Shown here piece after piece: positions 38,382-47,092 of a DNA stretch of 64,000 nucleotides; within the stretch, counting starts at the first letter, position 1; each line of letters begins with the position of its first letter. The position numbers were made by a program, and so were the translations under genes. Origin of the DNA: Shinella sp. CPCC 101442 (lineage in GTDB: Bacteria > Pseudomonadota > Alphaproteobacteria > Rhizobiales > Rhizobiaceae); contig NZ_JALIQS010000005.1 of NCBI RefSeq assembly GCF_024704725.1, positions 124,001-188,000 on the forward strand, in the 5' to 3' direction. The notes under the pieces are model-generated. The model was not told the DNA's origin, ran no database searches, and saw nothing but the letters and a program-made list of their open reading frames with translations.

Positions 38382-39425
38382 TCAAGGGTCGGCGGGCTCG
38401 TCGATGGACCGGAAGGCCTCAATCAGCTTTTCCATATCCTTTGCCGGGGGACTTTCGAAACGCATGGTTTCGCCGGTCGAGGGATGCTCGAACTGTAGCA
38501 GGAAAGCGTGCAGTGCCTGCCGGCGGAACCGATCGACGACTTTCTTCGGACCCTCGGGCAGGCGGTTGGCTTTCGTCTTGAAGGCAGCGCCGTATTCGGG
38601 GTCGCCGACGAGCGGATGGCCGATATGGGCCATGTGGACACGGATCTGGTGCGTGCGGCCGGTTTCGAGGTGGCATTCGACCAGCGAGGCGAGGCTGGTG
38701 CCGTCCTCGGTCTCGCCGTAGCGCTCGATCACCTCGTAGTGGGTGATCGCCTCGCGCGCGTCGTCGGCGTCCTCGCGCTTGACGGCGCGTTTGGTGCGGT
38801 CGTTGCCGCGGCCGAGCGGCGCGTCGATCGTGCCCTTGATCTGGCGCGGACGGCCCCAGACGATGGCCTGGTAGGCGCGCTCCAGCGGGCCGGTGCGGCC
38901 GTGGTCGGCGAACTGGTCGGAGAGATGGCGGTGGGCAAGATCGTTCTTGGCGACGACCATGACGCCGCTCGTCTCCTTGTCGAGTCGGTGCACGATGCCG
39001 GGCCGGCGCACGCCGCCGATACCCGACAGGCTCTCGCCGCAATGGTAGATCAGCGCGTTGACGAGCGTGCCCGTCCAGTTGCCGACGGCCGGATGCACGA
39101 CGAGACCGGCGGGCTTGACCAGCACGATGACGTCGCCGTCCTCGTAGAGCACGTCGAGCGGGATGTCCTCGCCCTTCGGCTCGGGATCGCGCGGGGCCGG
39201 CATGGTGAATTCGATGACATCACCGGGGCGCACCTTGCGCTTCGGTTCGTCGATGACGGTGCCGTTGACGAGGGCCGCCCCTTCCTCGATCAGCGCCTTG
39301 ATGCGACTGCGCGAGAAGTCGCCGGCAAGCGTAGCCGCAAGCCACGCGTCGATGCGCCCCTCGGCGTCTTCAGGCACCGTCAGGACTTTCATTGTGGCGT
39401 CGGCTTCTTTAAAGGGGTCGGTCAT
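38382..39425 (-). CDS. rluD: RluA-family pseudouridine synthase (RluD-like)
   Basis: 347 residues. An N-terminal S4 RNA-binding domain (residues ~20-80, GRIDAWLAATLAGDFSRSRI) precedes the synthase domain with GIVHRLDKETSGVMVVAKN, where the Asp is the nucleophile, and ECHLETGRTHQIRVHMAHIG. E. coli RluD modifies U1911/1915/1917 of 23S rRNA. It ends with a bidirectionally close neighbour rpoH (239 bases). Confidence 0.92.
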   Translation of the reverse strand: MTDPFKEADATMKVLTVPEDAEGRIDAWLAATLAGDFSRSRIKALIEEGAALVNGTVIDEPKRKVRPGDVIEFTMPAPRDPEPKGEDIPLDVLYEDGDVIVLVKPAGLVVHPAVGNWTGTLVNALIYHCGESLSGIGGVRRPGIVHRLDKETSGVMVVAKNDLAHRHLSDQFADHGRTGPLERAYQAIVWGRPRQIKGTIDAPLGRGNDRTKRAVKREDADDAREAITHYEVIERYGETEDGTSLASLVECHLETGRTHQIRVHMAHIGHPLVGDPEYGAAFKTKANRLPEGPKKVVDRFRRQALHAFLLQFEHPSTGETMRFESPPAKDMEKLIEAFRSIDEPADP

Positions 39426-39460
39426 CGTTCAATCTACTCATTGCCGGAAGGGCGTTCGCC

Positions 39461-39853
39461 ATGTCCAATATCGAAAACGACGATCAGGAAGACAAGCCGC
39501 TCGACCCTGTCATGGAGAATGTGCGCCGCAAGATGATGCGTCTGCAACTCGTCTCGGGCGGCATCATGTTCCTGATGTTCTTGGCGGTGCTCGCGGCCAT
39601 TGTCTACAAGATCAACACGCGGGAAAGCAAGCCGGACGCCGCCCTTTCAGCCTCAGGCGCCGTTAGCGTGCCGAGCGATGCGCCGGTCAAGGCAACCGTG
39701 ACGCTGCCGGACGGTTTTGCCATTTCGGCGATCTCGCAGTCGGACGGGCAGATTCTGTTCTACGGCGTGACGGCCGATGGCGCGCGCAAGGCCATCCTCT
39801 TCGATATCACCACCGGCCGCATCGTCGCGGAGATCGACGTCAAGGGCAACTGA
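39461..39853 (+). CDS. Small membrane-anchored protein of unknown function
   Basis: 130 residues. A short charged N-terminus, one membrane helix (about 28-50, QLVSGGIMFLMFLAVLAAIVY) and a periplasmic domain (TLPDGFAISAISQSDGQILF, TTGRIVAEIDV). It resembles the DUF6476 family of alphaproteobacteria. The ATG is 35 bases from the divergent rluD start, and the stop is 7 bases before the SpoU methyltransferase gene, so the latter two are an operon. Confidence 0.7.
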   Translation: MSNIENDDQEDKPLDPVMENVRRKMMRLQLVSGGIMFLMFLAVLAAIVYKINTRESKPDAALSASGAVSVPSDAPVKATVTLPDGFAISAISQSDGQILFYGVTADGARKAILFDITTGRIVAEIDVKGN

Positions 39854-39859
39854 TCCGAC

Positions 39860-40690
39860 ATGGCAGGCGAGCCGGTCCGCATCGATGATCCCTCCGATCC
39901 GCGCATCGCGGGCTTCGTGTCGATCCGCGAGCGCGATCTGACCGGCCGCGACGGCCTGTTCATTGCCGAGGGTACGGTCGTGTTGCGCATGCTCGGCAGC
40001 GCGCAGGCGATGACGAACGGCTTTGCCTGCGAAGCCGTCCTGCTCCTCGAAAGCCGGCTTGCCGGCCTCGCGGATGTGCTCTCCCTTTTTGGACCAAACG
40101 TGCCCGTCTATATCGCTTCGGCGGGCGTTTTCGATGCGGTTGCCGGTTTCAACATGCATCGCGGCGTGCTGGCGCTCGGCCGCAAGCCGACGCCGGAGGC
40201 CGGTGCCGCGCTGCTGGGCGGCCTGCCGGAAACCAGCCTCGTGCTTGTGGGCTGTGGCCTTTCCAACCACGACAATGTCGGCTCGATCTTCCGCAACGCC
40301 GCCGCCTTCGGCGCCGATGCCGTCTTCCTCGACGAAACCTCCTGCGATCCGCTCTACCGCAAGGCGATCCGCGTTTCCGTCGGTTCGGTGCTGAGCGTGC
40401 CGTTTTCGCGCGGCCTCGGGGCACAGGCCATGCTGCAAGGGTTGGCGGCTGCGGGTTTCGAGATCTGGGGACTTTCGCCGCGCGGCACGGTTCCCGTCGC
40501 GGCCATTCCGGCGGCGCGGCGCATCGCGCTGGTGCTCGGCACGGAAGGCGAGGGGCTGCCGGCAAGCATCCTTTCCGCGTTCAGAACGGCACGCATCCCC
40601 CAGCGCCCCGGCCTCGACAGCCTCAATGTCGCGACGGCGAGCGGGATTGCGCTCTACCAGATCGCGTTGGCGATGGGGCGCATCGATTGA
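39860..40690 (+). CDS. SpoU/TrmH-family rRNA or tRNA 2'-O-methyltransferase
   Basis: 276 residues. A small N-terminal substrate-binding domain is followed by a SPOUT knot domain: CGLSNHDNVGSIFRNAAAFG (motif 1 Asn/Arg), LVLGTEGEGLP (motif 2) and SLNVATASGIALYQ (motif 3). These match the TrmH/RlmB type with S-adenosylmethionine bound in the knot. Which RNA it modifies cannot be told. Confidence 0.9.
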   Translation: MAGEPVRIDDPSDPRIAGFVSIRERDLTGRDGLFIAEGTVVLRMLGSAQAMTNGFACEAVLLLESRLAGLADVLSLFGPNVPVYIASAGVFDAVAGFNMHRGVLALGRKPTPEAGAALLGGLPETSLVLVGCGLSNHDNVGSIFRNAAAFGADAVFLDETSCDPLYRKAIRVSVGSVLSVPFSRGLGAQAMLQGLAAAGFEIWGLSPRGTVPVAAIPAARRIALVLGTEGEGLPASILSAFRTARIPQRPGLDSLNVATASGIALYQIALAMGRID

Positions 40691-40696
40691 TGCCGC

Positions 40697-41080
40697 TCAG
40701 CAGCGTACCCCATCCCACAATTCGTTCGGCGATCCTGTCTGGTCCTGCCACTTGCCTGTAAAGCCGCTGTAGTCGGGCTTGAAGGTGAGCATGAGCCTGC
40801 CGCTGCCGTATTTGTCCTTCCAGGTGAGCGTATGGTCAAGCCCGGTGGTGGCGGCGGCTTCGTTGAGGGTGCCAGAGGTCATGGTGCCGGCATCGGCGAA
40901 CCGGTAGGTGCCCATCAGGCTGCCGTCGGTTTCCGTCCTGAATTCCGTGATGGCCTGGACGAGCGCGCCGTTACTCCAGAGCCGGCCGCAATACTGGCCG
41001 GCGGCGGTCGCCTGCTGTTTGGGTGATGGAGCGTTTGCACCGGTGAGGCCGAGCGAGAGTGCGATTATGGCTGCCTTCAT
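40697..41080 (-). CDS. Small secreted protein of unknown function
   Basis: 127 residues. Signal peptide with a short hydrophobic run (MKAAIIALSLGLTGANA). The mature part has one Cys near 31 and one at the C-terminus, a Gly/Trp-containing beta pattern (LMGTYRFADAGTMTSGTLN, FTGKWQDQTGS) like small lipocalin-like domains. No known function. Convergent with the methyltransferase gene, 6 bases apart. Confidence 0.6.
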   Translation of the reverse strand: MKAAIIALSLGLTGANAPSPKQQATAAGQYCGRLWSNGALVQAITEFRTETDGSLMGTYRFADAGTMTSGTLNEAAATTGLDHTLTWKDKYGSGRLMLTFKPDYSGFTGKWQDQTGSPNELWDGVRC

Positions 41081-41097
41081 GCCGCGCTCCTTCGGGG

Positions 41098-42243
41098 TCA
41101 GGCCTCGTCGCGGCCGATCCGCTCACGCACGCGTTGGGCCAGGCTGCGGTCGTCGCCGTCAAGGCTAGGGTCGAGCGTTGCGATGAGGTCGTGCACCGGC
41201 GAGCTTGCGCCTTCGCGCGCGGTGGTCAGCACGATCATCTTGCTGGCGAGATCGGCCATCTCTTCGCGCAACGCGGCATCGTTCGTCCCGGTTCTGGCAG
41301 CCAAAAGCCGTTCGGAAAGCGCTGTGCCCTGATTGCGCACATCCTGCTCCAGCGCAACGATGTCGATGGGAGGAGCGGCTTTCTCAGTGCGGCGCGGGCC
41401 GACCTTTCCAGGTGTCAGGGCGCGGGCAATGCCGCTCGTGCGGGCCGCTTTGGCGGCCTCTTTGTTTTCGACGCTCAACGTCTTCACCTTGTCGCGCAAG
41501 CGGTTGATTTCCGCGATGCGTCGTTCGATTGCATTGTCCTTGTCGGCGGCACCGGCGAGTTCCCGCGTCAGCCGCGTCTCGAGCTGGTGCACGCGGCCCT
41601 CCTCGCGTGTGAGGCGCAGTTCCAGCGATTTCGCCTTTTCGCTTGCGCTCTTCAGGTCGCCGCGTGCCTTGTCGCGCTCGTCCTTGAGATTGCCGATGCG
41701 GCTCTTCAGGTTCTCCATCGTGGTTTCCTGCGTCGCGATGTCGATCTTCATCGTGTCGATATCGGACTGCAGATGGGTGATGGTGGTGTTGAGCTTGTCG
41801 ATCTCGGTCAGGCGGCTGCGCACCTCGCGGTCGGCGCTGGCAAGTGCCGTCTTCAGCTGCTCGCCCTTCATCTCTTCGCGCCGGAAGGCCGAGCGCATGT
41901 CGCCGGACTCGATGTTCATGTCGGCGATCTGCGCGTGCAGTTCGGCATTTTCCGTGCCGATGGCGGCGGCCTGCGCCAGGAGCTTTTCGTTGCGCACCAT
42001 TTGCTGCGTATGCTTTTCGCGCTCGCGGCGCACACTCTGGGAAAGCCGGGCGTTTTCAGCGGCAAAGGCGGCGCGGGCCATGTCCTTCTGCGCGCGCACT
42101 TCCTGCGGGCTCAGCGGCATGGTCGCCTGCATGCGCGCTTCGGTGAACTTGACGACGCGCTTCTGGATGGCCGGCGCAATCAGCAGTCCGGTCAACGTGG
42201 CGGCGAGAAAGCCAAGCGCGAAGAGAAGGGCATACTCGATCAC
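41098..42243 (-). CDS. Membrane-anchored coiled-coil protein of unknown function
   Basis: 381 residues. One N-terminal membrane helix (residues ~4-24, LLFALGFLAATLTGLLIAPA) followed by ~220 residues of nearly continuous coiled coil (about 50-275, rich in Glu/Lys/Arg/Ala) and a C-terminal region ending in QRVRERIGRDEA. The topology resembles RmuC-, EzrA- or septal scaffold-like proteins but no catalytic motif is visible. GTG at 42243 is the start. Position near eipA and the cell-cycle block suggests an envelope role, by inference only. Confidence 0.65.
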   Translation of the reverse strand: MIEYALLFALGFLAATLTGLLIAPAIQKRVVKFTEARMQATMPLSPQEVRAQKDMARAAFAAENARLSQSVRREREKHTQQMVRNEKLLAQAAAIGTENAELHAQIADMNIESGDMRSAFRREEMKGEQLKTALASADREVRSRLTEIDKLNTTITHLQSDIDTMKIDIATQETTMENLKSRIGNLKDERDKARGDLKSASEKAKSLELRLTREEGRVHQLETRLTRELAGAADKDNAIERRIAEINRLRDKVKTLSVENKEAAKAARTSGIARALTPGKVGPRRTEKAAPPIDIVALEQDVRNQGTALSERLLAARTGTNDAALREEMADLASKMIVLTTAREGASSPVHDLIATLDPSLDGDDRSLAQRVRERIGRDEA

Positions 42244-42413
42244 GGGTCAACTCGCTTCAAAACGGGTCCTGGTCCAAACGGGTCTGAACCAAACGGATGT
42301 CGGGCAGTCACACTATAGCGACTTGCCCGGATTTGCGGGAGGGGGCGTTCCCGCGAAATCAACTCTCGGTTAACCAGACGGCCGAGCGGCCCGGTTCATT
42401 CGGAACGGAGATA

Positions 42414-42992
42414 TCAGAAGGGGTTCCAGGTCGGCTGGCGGGTGAGCTTGAGATAACCCGCATTGATGCCGATACGGGCGCCGACGCCGGTGCGGATCGG
42501 TACGAGCACGATGTCTTTGTTGACGTTCACCTGCATGCCGACGCCGGCAATGACATAGGCGGAGCCCGAGACGCCGCCGAAGCGGTCGTAGAGCGCATTC
42601 ACGTCGGGCAGATTGTAGACGAGCATCATCGTGCGGCTGCCCTGGCCGCCCCAGTCGAGGCCGAGCGAGGGGCCCTGCCAGAACACGGAGTGCTGGCCGG
42701 CATTCTTGGTGTTCAGCGTGCCTTCGCCATAGGTGAGGCCCGCGACGAAGGCGCCGGAACCTTCCTGACCGAGAATGTAGCCGTTGGGCAGGCCGTAGGA
42801 CTCGAAAGCACGCTCGACGACCCTGGCAAGACCGCCCGACGTCGAGCCGAAGAAACCGTGACCGGCATCGACGATTTCCTGCATCGAATACTGGTTGGAC
42901 TGTTGTGCTTGCGCCGGCAGGGCGAGGAGCAACGCCACAAAGGCCGCAATTGCGAGCCTGAATGCCGCCGTGACCAGATTTGTAACAGCCAT
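42414..42992 (-). CDS. eipA: EipA (DUF1134) periplasmic envelope-integrity protein
   Basis: 192 residues. Signal peptide to about residue 30 (ALLLALPAQAQQ). The mature domain follows the DUF1134 pattern closely: YSMQEIVDAGHGFFGSTSGGL, LPNGYILGQEGSGAFVAGLT, YGEGTLNTKNAG, FWQGPSLGLDWGGQGSRTMM, YDRFGGVSGSAYVIAGVG and GYLKLTRQPTWNPF. In Brucella EipA is a periplasmic beta-barrel-like protein needed for envelope integrity and is CtrA-regulated. It is divergent from chpT. Confidence 0.88.
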   Translation of the reverse strand: MAVTNLVTAAFRLAIAAFVALLLALPAQAQQSNQYSMQEIVDAGHGFFGSTSGGLARVVERAFESYGLPNGYILGQEGSGAFVAGLTYGEGTLNTKNAGQHSVFWQGPSLGLDWGGQGSRTMMLVYNLPDVNALYDRFGGVSGSAYVIAGVGMQVNVNKDIVLVPIRTGVGARIGINAGYLKLTRQPTWNPF

Positions 42993-43210
42993 GTCCCGTT
43001 TGCCTTCCTATGTCTCGGCCCCGTTCCCTGCTGCAATTTGATCCGATGGTCTTAACAATCGGTTTACCAAATGTGGTGTCATTATGGCTGTCTTCAAATC
43101 GAGCACGCCTCGCGCAATCATGGCGTGCTATGCGTCGCGCGGAATGGTCCCGCGTGCGCCCTTCACAAGGTGTCCCGCGATGAATGAATGCGTGGATCCA
43201 GGAGAAATTT

Positions 43211-43864
43211 ATGGCGAAAAATCCGAACCTCACGCTGACAGGTCCCGATCTGGCAGCGCTTCTGTGCAGCCGCGTCTGCCATGACGTCATCTCGCCGGTC
43301 GGCGCGATCAACAATGGTCTCGAACTGCTCGACGAAGGCGGTGCCGATGCCGAGGCGATGGACCTCATCCGCACCAGCGCGCTGAATGCCTCCGTGCGCC
43401 TCAAATTCGCACGCCTGGCCTTTGGCGCTTCCGGCTCGGTCGGCGCGTCGATCGATACGGGCGAGGCGGAAAAGGCCGCGCGCGATTTCGCCGCCGCCGA
43501 AAAGAAGACCGAGATCAGCTGGACCGGCCCGCGCGCGATTATTCCGAAGAACCGGGTCAAGCTGCTGCTCAACCTCTTCCTGGTCGCCTACGGCGCCATT
43601 CCGCGCGGCGGCTCGATTGACGTGACGCTGGAAAATCCGGAATTCGACGCGGTCTTCAAGCTTGCCGTCAAGGGCCGCATGTTGCGCGTGCCGCCGAAAT
43701 TCGCGGAAATCCTGACGGGTACGCCGGATGAGTCCGTGGATGCCCATTCGATCCAGCCCTACTACACGGTGCTGCTTGCCGACGAAGCCGGCATGGAACT
43801 CGATGTTGCGCCGAGCCCGGAAGAGATCGTCTTCAGCGCGCGCATGGCGGCGGTGTCCGAATGA
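43211..43864 (+). CDS. chpT: Histidine phosphotransferase ChpT
   Basis: 217 residues. The dimeric helical-bundle domain carries the phospho-acceptor His24 in LLCSRVCHDVISPVGAINN. The C-terminal part is a degenerate HATPase-like domain (SWTGPRAIIPKNRVKLLLNL) without an ATP lid. ChpT passes phosphate from CckA to CtrA and CpdR. GGAG lies 6 bases before ATG 43211; a longer frame to 43184 exists. The next gene is a receiver protein. Confidence 0.92.
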   Translation: MAKNPNLTLTGPDLAALLCSRVCHDVISPVGAINNGLELLDEGGADAEAMDLIRTSALNASVRLKFARLAFGASGSVGASIDTGEAEKAARDFAAAEKKTEISWTGPRAIIPKNRVKLLLNLFLVAYGAIPRGGSIDVTLENPEFDAVFKLAVKGRMLRVPPKFAEILTGTPDESVDAHSIQPYYTVLLADEAGMELDVAPSPEEIVFSARMAAVSE

Positions 43865-43882
43865 TGCGAGACCGGCCTGGCG

Positions 43883-43890
43883 TTAACCAT
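43883..43890 (+). promoter_or_regulatory. TTAACCAT octamer (CtrA-like half-site) upstream of the receiver gene
   Basis: Exact octamer 87 bases before the receiver gene and 19 bases after the chpT stop. Confidence 0.4.
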
Positions 43891-43976
43891 GGCCGGTAAC
43901 GCTTTGTTTGCCAGTGATCGGTACTGTCGTTTTGGTATTGTTCCCGCTTAACGGGCGGGAGACCAAGGAGCAGCGA

Positions 43977-44339
43977 ATGCAGCGGTTGATGATCGCCGAC
44001 GGTTCCGATGTCGTCCGCAAGGTCGGCAAGCGTATTCTTTCCGGCTTCAATTTCCTCGTGCTGGAAGCGTCGAGCTCGCTCGAAGCGCTGGTGCGCTGCG
44101 AGGCGGAGCTTCCCAACATCCTGATCGTCGATGCCACCATGGATGGTGCGCTCGAACTGATCGGCAACATCCGCAACCTGCCGCAGGGCAAGTCGGTGCG
44201 CATCTTCTATTGCGTCGTCGAGGCGGATCTGAAGAAGATGATGATGGGCAAGCGCGCCGGCGCGGACGATTTTCTCCTCAAGCCGTTCGACCGCAAGATC
44301 CTGACCCAGGTCTTCAGCAACCTTTCGATCGCCGCGTAA
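43977..44339 (+). CDS. Single-domain response regulator
   Basis: 120 residues. The receiver has its phospho-Asp at D52 (ILIVDATMDGA), Lys in LLKPFDRK and the FYCVVEADLKK strand. The usual acidic pair near the N-terminus is reduced to Asp8 (MIADGSDVV). Not the CpdR sequence type. It sits between chpT and ctrA, so ChpT is a plausible phosphate donor. AAGGAG precedes ATG 43977 by 6 bases; a longer frame to 43908 adds a hydrophobic leader that does not fit the family. Confidence 0.85.
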   Translation: MQRLMIADGSDVVRKVGKRILSGFNFLVLEASSSLEALVRCEAELPNILIVDATMDGALELIGNIRNLPQGKSVRIFYCVVEADLKKMMMGKRAGADDFLLKPFDRKILTQVFSNLSIAA

Positions 44340-44366
44340 GCGGCTGATCAGTCGATCCCATTTGCG

Positions 44367-44403
44367 AACGCGGCCGCTCGAAGGAGCCGGCCGCGTTTTG
44401 CTT
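44367..44403 (+). terminator. Terminator of the receiver gene
   Basis: AACGCGGCCG pairs with CGGCCGCGTT around an 11-base loop, then TTGCTTTT. Confidence 0.85.
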
Positions 44404-44433
44404 TTGGGTGTCCTGCTCACGCCCATCCAGGCA

Positions 44434-44462
44434 AAGAAAAACCCGCCGGCAAGCGGCGGGTT
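44434..44462 (-). terminator. ctrA terminator
   Basis: AACCCGCCG pairs with CGGCGGGTT around GCAAG; on the minus strand it is followed by TTTTCTTT. Confidence 0.88.
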
Positions 44463-44487
44463 GAATTCTTGAGCGGGAAGGGGGCTA

Positions 44488-45186
44488 TCAGGCGCTTTCG
44501 GCGTAGTCGCCATCGGGCTCGCGCAGTACGTAGCCGCGGCCCCAGACCGTCTCGATGTAGTTCGCGCCGCCAGCGGCGTTCGCCAGCTTCTTGCGCAGCT
44601 TGCAGATGAAGACGTCGATGATCTTCAGTTCCGGCTCGTCCATACCGCCATAGAGGTGGTTGAGGAACATTTCCTTGGTGAGCGTCGTGCCCTTGCGCAG
44701 CGAAAGCAGCTCGAGCATCTGGTATTCCTTGCCCGTCAGGTGCACGCGCTGACCACCGACTTCGACCGTCTTGGCGTCGAGGTTGACGATGAGCTCGCCC
44801 GTCGAGATGACGGACTGGGCATGGCCCTTGGAACGGCGCACGATGGCGTGGATGCGGGCAACGAGTTCGTCCTTGTGGAACGGCTTCGTCATGTAGTCGT
44901 CGGCGCCGAAGCCGAGGCCGCGCACCTTGTCCTCGATACCGGCCATGCCGGAGAGGATCAGGATCGGCGTCTTGACCTTGGAAAGGCGCAGCGTGCGCAG
45001 AACTTCGTAACCCGACATGTCGGGCAGATTGAGATCGAGCAGGATGATGTCGTAATCGTACAACTTGCCCAGATCGACACCTTCCTCGCCGAGGTCGGTG
45101 GTATACACATTAAAGCTTTCGGACTTCAGCATCAGTTCGATGCTCTGCGCTGTCGCGCTGTCGTCCTCAATGAGTAGAACCCGCAT
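44488..45186 (-). CDS. ctrA: Cell cycle master response regulator CtrA
   Basis: 232 residues, OmpR family. Receiver phospho-Asp D51 ([20 protein letters not shown]), Lys in [10 protein letters not shown], winged-helix domain ending [20 protein letters not shown]. The C-terminal AESA resembles the Caulobacter ClpXP degron. It activates or represses division, motility and methylation genes and blocks replication initiation. Its upstream region (45187-45715) carries clustered GANTC sites and an octamer half-site, consistent with CcrM and autoregulation. Confidence 0.97.
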   Translation of the reverse strand: MRVLLIEDDSATAQSIELMLKSESFNVYTTDLGEEGVDLGKLYDYDIILLDLNLPDMSGYEVLRTLRLSKVKTPILILSGMAGIEDKVRGLGFGADDYMTKPFHKDELVARIHAIVRRSKGHAQSVISTGELIVNLDAKTVEVGGQRVHLTGKEYQMLELLSLRKGTTLTKEMFLNHLYGGMDEPELKIIDVFICKLRKKLANAAGGANYIETVWGRGYVLREPDGDYAESA

Positions 45187-45715
45187 ATCTGTCCCCTTTT
45201 CCGCCGCTCAAGGTACCTGGCCCCCTACGCGATACGGATCCAGTCGTTGCCTGATTTGGAGGCTGCCACGAAATGGTTAACAAATCCTGATTCACTTTGG
45301 CAAGGTGTATCGATCTGTTAATTATTTTAGGCAGACTCCTGATTTCAAATGTGAATCGGAAATGTGTCTCTTAATTTTTCTCGTTAAGAAACAACGCTAA
45401 CCGACTCTTTAGACTCATCAATGCGAACCACCCTGTTTTTTGTGAATCGCATTTACTGAGCCTTAAATCATCGGACCTATGATTAACGATGCCCGTAAAC
45501 GAAAGGTTACCAGCGGTAGGGATTCATTAATTCTCGCTAGGTTTTTTTTAACGCTCGGTTTGTTTTTCCGGGTTACGGGTGAAAATGCCGGTTCCGGCAG
45601 GCGGTCAACGCCTTGTTGGGAACTGATTTGGAATGCCGGGTCAGGCGTTCGCCATCGTGTTCGGCGACCGTTTGCCTCAAATGCCGGGGTCTCGCTATCC
45701 ACGGGAGTATTGCGT
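45187..45715 (-). other. ctrA / fliJ-like intergenic regulatory region (529 bp)
   Basis: No gene. It contains seven GANTC sites (45289, 45334, 45353, 45403, 45412, 45444, 45521), a TTAACCAT octamer on the minus strand at 45273-45280, several TTAA half-sites, and an AT-rich stretch. Promoters for ctrA on the minus strand and for the FliJ-like gene on the plus strand should lie here. Confidence 0.75.
45273..45280 (-). promoter_or_regulatory. TTAACCAT octamer (CtrA-like half-site) upstream of ctrA
   Basis: Minus-strand exact octamer 86 bases before the ctrA start, suggesting autoregulation as in other alphaproteobacteria. Confidence 0.45.
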
Positions 45716-46066
45716 ATGAAGTCGCGTGAGAGCCTAGTTCGCCTGAAGGAATTTCAGGTGAAAGACAAAAGACGGCAGCTGTCTCAATTGCAGCTCATGA
45801 TGTCCGAATTCGAACGGATGTCGAAAGAGCTGGAGAGCCAGATCGCTATCGAAGAGAAGAAATCCGGGATTACCGATCCCAACCACTTCGCTTACCCCAC
45901 CTTCGCCAAGGCGGCGCGGCAGCGCTCTGACAACCTGCAGGTCTCGATCCGGGAACTGAAGGTGCAGCAGGACGCCGCTGAACTGGGCCTGGAGGAGGCG
46001 GAGGCGGAGTTCGCCAAGGCTTCGGCGCTGGAAGAGCGCGACAACGCGGTCCGGCTGCGCGCCTGA
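45716..46066 (+). CDS. FliJ-like coiled-coil protein
   Basis: 116 residues, predicted almost wholly helical: KSRESLVRLKEFQVKDKRR onward, rich in Glu/Lys/Gln/Leu. In Rhizobiales the gene beside ctrA is annotated as flagellar export chaperone FliJ, which binds the FliI ATPase; similarity is mostly coiled coil, so that is tentative. GGAG lies 9 bases before ATG 45716; a longer frame to 45479 has no family support. Divergent from ctrA and ends at a strong terminator. Confidence 0.65.
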   Translation: MKSRESLVRLKEFQVKDKRRQLSQLQLMMSEFERMSKELESQIAIEEKKSGITDPNHFAYPTFAKAARQRSDNLQVSIRELKVQQDAAELGLEEAEAEFAKASALEERDNAVRLRA

Positions 46067-46081
46067 TCCCGTTTCGGTTCT

Positions 46082-46136
46082 GAAGAACCCTCGCGAGCGG
46101 CCGCAAGACCGCTCACGAGGGCTCTTCGCGTTTTTT
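46082..46136 (+). terminator. Terminator of the FliJ-like gene
   Basis: A long hairpin of GAAGA-CCCTCG-GAGCGG arms against CCGCTC-CGAGGG-TCTTC, followed by GCGTTTTTT. Confidence 0.85.
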
Positions 46137-46194
46137 CAAGGCAATTCCAGCAAAAGCGTAAAGCGGTTTTGCATCCGGAATTGTCCCGCAGACA

Positions 46195-46476
46195 TCAGAG
46201 ATTGACGACGTCGGACCAGTCCTTGTGACGCAGGGCCTGCGCCTTGAAGAATGGGCAGAGCGGCATGATTTTCCAGCCGCCCTTGCGCGCGTCTTCCACC
46301 GCATGAGCCGCCAGGGCCTGGCCGACGCCCTTGCCCCGCAGCGCGTCCGGCACGCCTGTATGGTCGACGATGATCAGCTTCGGCGATGCGCGGGAATAGG
46401 TCACTTCCGCCTCGTGTCCCTCGACGGTTGCGGAATAGCGGCCCTTCGAGCCGTTGTCTTCGTGCCGGATGTCCAT
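46195..46476 (-). CDS. Small GNAT-type N-acetyltransferase
   Basis: 93 residues, the short YjdJ/NAT-domain branch. It shows the strand EAEVTYSRASPKLIIVDHTG and the CoA loop GKGVGQALAAHAVEDARKGG, then IMPLCPFFKA. ATG at 46476 follows GAGGAG by 6 bases. The substrate is not known. Confidence 0.8.
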   Translation of the reverse strand: MDIRHEDNGSKGRYSATVEGHEAEVTYSRASPKLIIVDHTGVPDALRGKGVGQALAAHAVEDARKGGWKIMPLCPFFKAQALRHKDWSDVVNL

Positions 46477-46617
46477 GCTGTGCTCCTCGCTGATATTGGG
46501 TTGGCGCCATCCTTTCCCGTTCAACCCGATCCGGCAAGTCATAGGGATGTGAACAGTCCGTGCTGCATCGGAACGAAACGGGTGCTATGCAAAGCGATCT
46601 CAAACGCGAAACATCCC

Positions 46618-47070
46618 ATGATCCTCGTCGTTCCAGCGCTTCTGGTTCTTTCCAGCCTTTGCCTCGCCTTCGGCCTCGTTCTGCCGCTCGTTCGGTTCGA
46701 AAAACTCTATTTTTTCGATGAGACGCCGTCGCTGATCGACATCGTCGTCTCGCTCTGGGGGCAGGGAAGTGGCGGGCTGGCCGTGCTTGTCGCACTGTTT
46801 TCCATCGTCTTTCCGATCGTGAAACTCTTCGGAATGGCCCTGGAGGCGACCGTGCCTGCGCAGCTGAACGGCGGCAAGGCGAACTGGCTCGCCCGGTTGC
46901 TGCCGGTGCTTGGAAAATGGTCGATGATGGATGTGATGCTGGTGGCGCTGGTGATCGTCGCCGCCAAGACGAGCGGCATGGCCTCGGCCTTCACGCAGCC
47001 GGGTCTCTGGTTCTACGCCGCGTCCGCGATCATGACGGGCCTTCTCCAGATGAAGCTGCGGCCGCATTGA
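46618..47070 (+). CDS. Paraquat-inducible protein A-like membrane protein
   Basis: 150 residues with about four membrane helices: VPALLVLSSLCLAFGLVLPLV, SLWGQGSGGLAVLVALFSIVFP, MMDVMLVALVIVAA and GLWFYAASAIMTGLLQ. The PqiA pattern is present (LPLVRFEKLYFF, KLFGMALEA, LGKWSMMDV). PqiA-type proteins work with MCE-domain lipid transport across the envelope. No partner pqiB/mce gene is next to it here, so it is a stand-alone single-domain copy. Confidence 0.8.
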   Translation: MILVVPALLVLSSLCLAFGLVLPLVRFEKLYFFDETPSLIDIVVSLWGQGSGGLAVLVALFSIVFPIVKLFGMALEATVPAQLNGGKANWLARLLPVLGKWSMMDVMLVALVIVAAKTSGMASAFTQPGLWFYAASAIMTGLLQMKLRPH

Positions 47071-47092
47071 ACGGAGCAGGGCTTAACAAGAA

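Noticed and set aside
42250-42300. Short AAACGG(G)T-type repeats upstream of the coiled-coil gene
   Set aside because: Three imperfect copies only, too short and too variable for a repeat family.
45363-45388. TTAA-N9-TTAA in the ctrA region as a full CtrA box
   Set aside because: Spacing is 9, not 7; kept only as weak half-sites.
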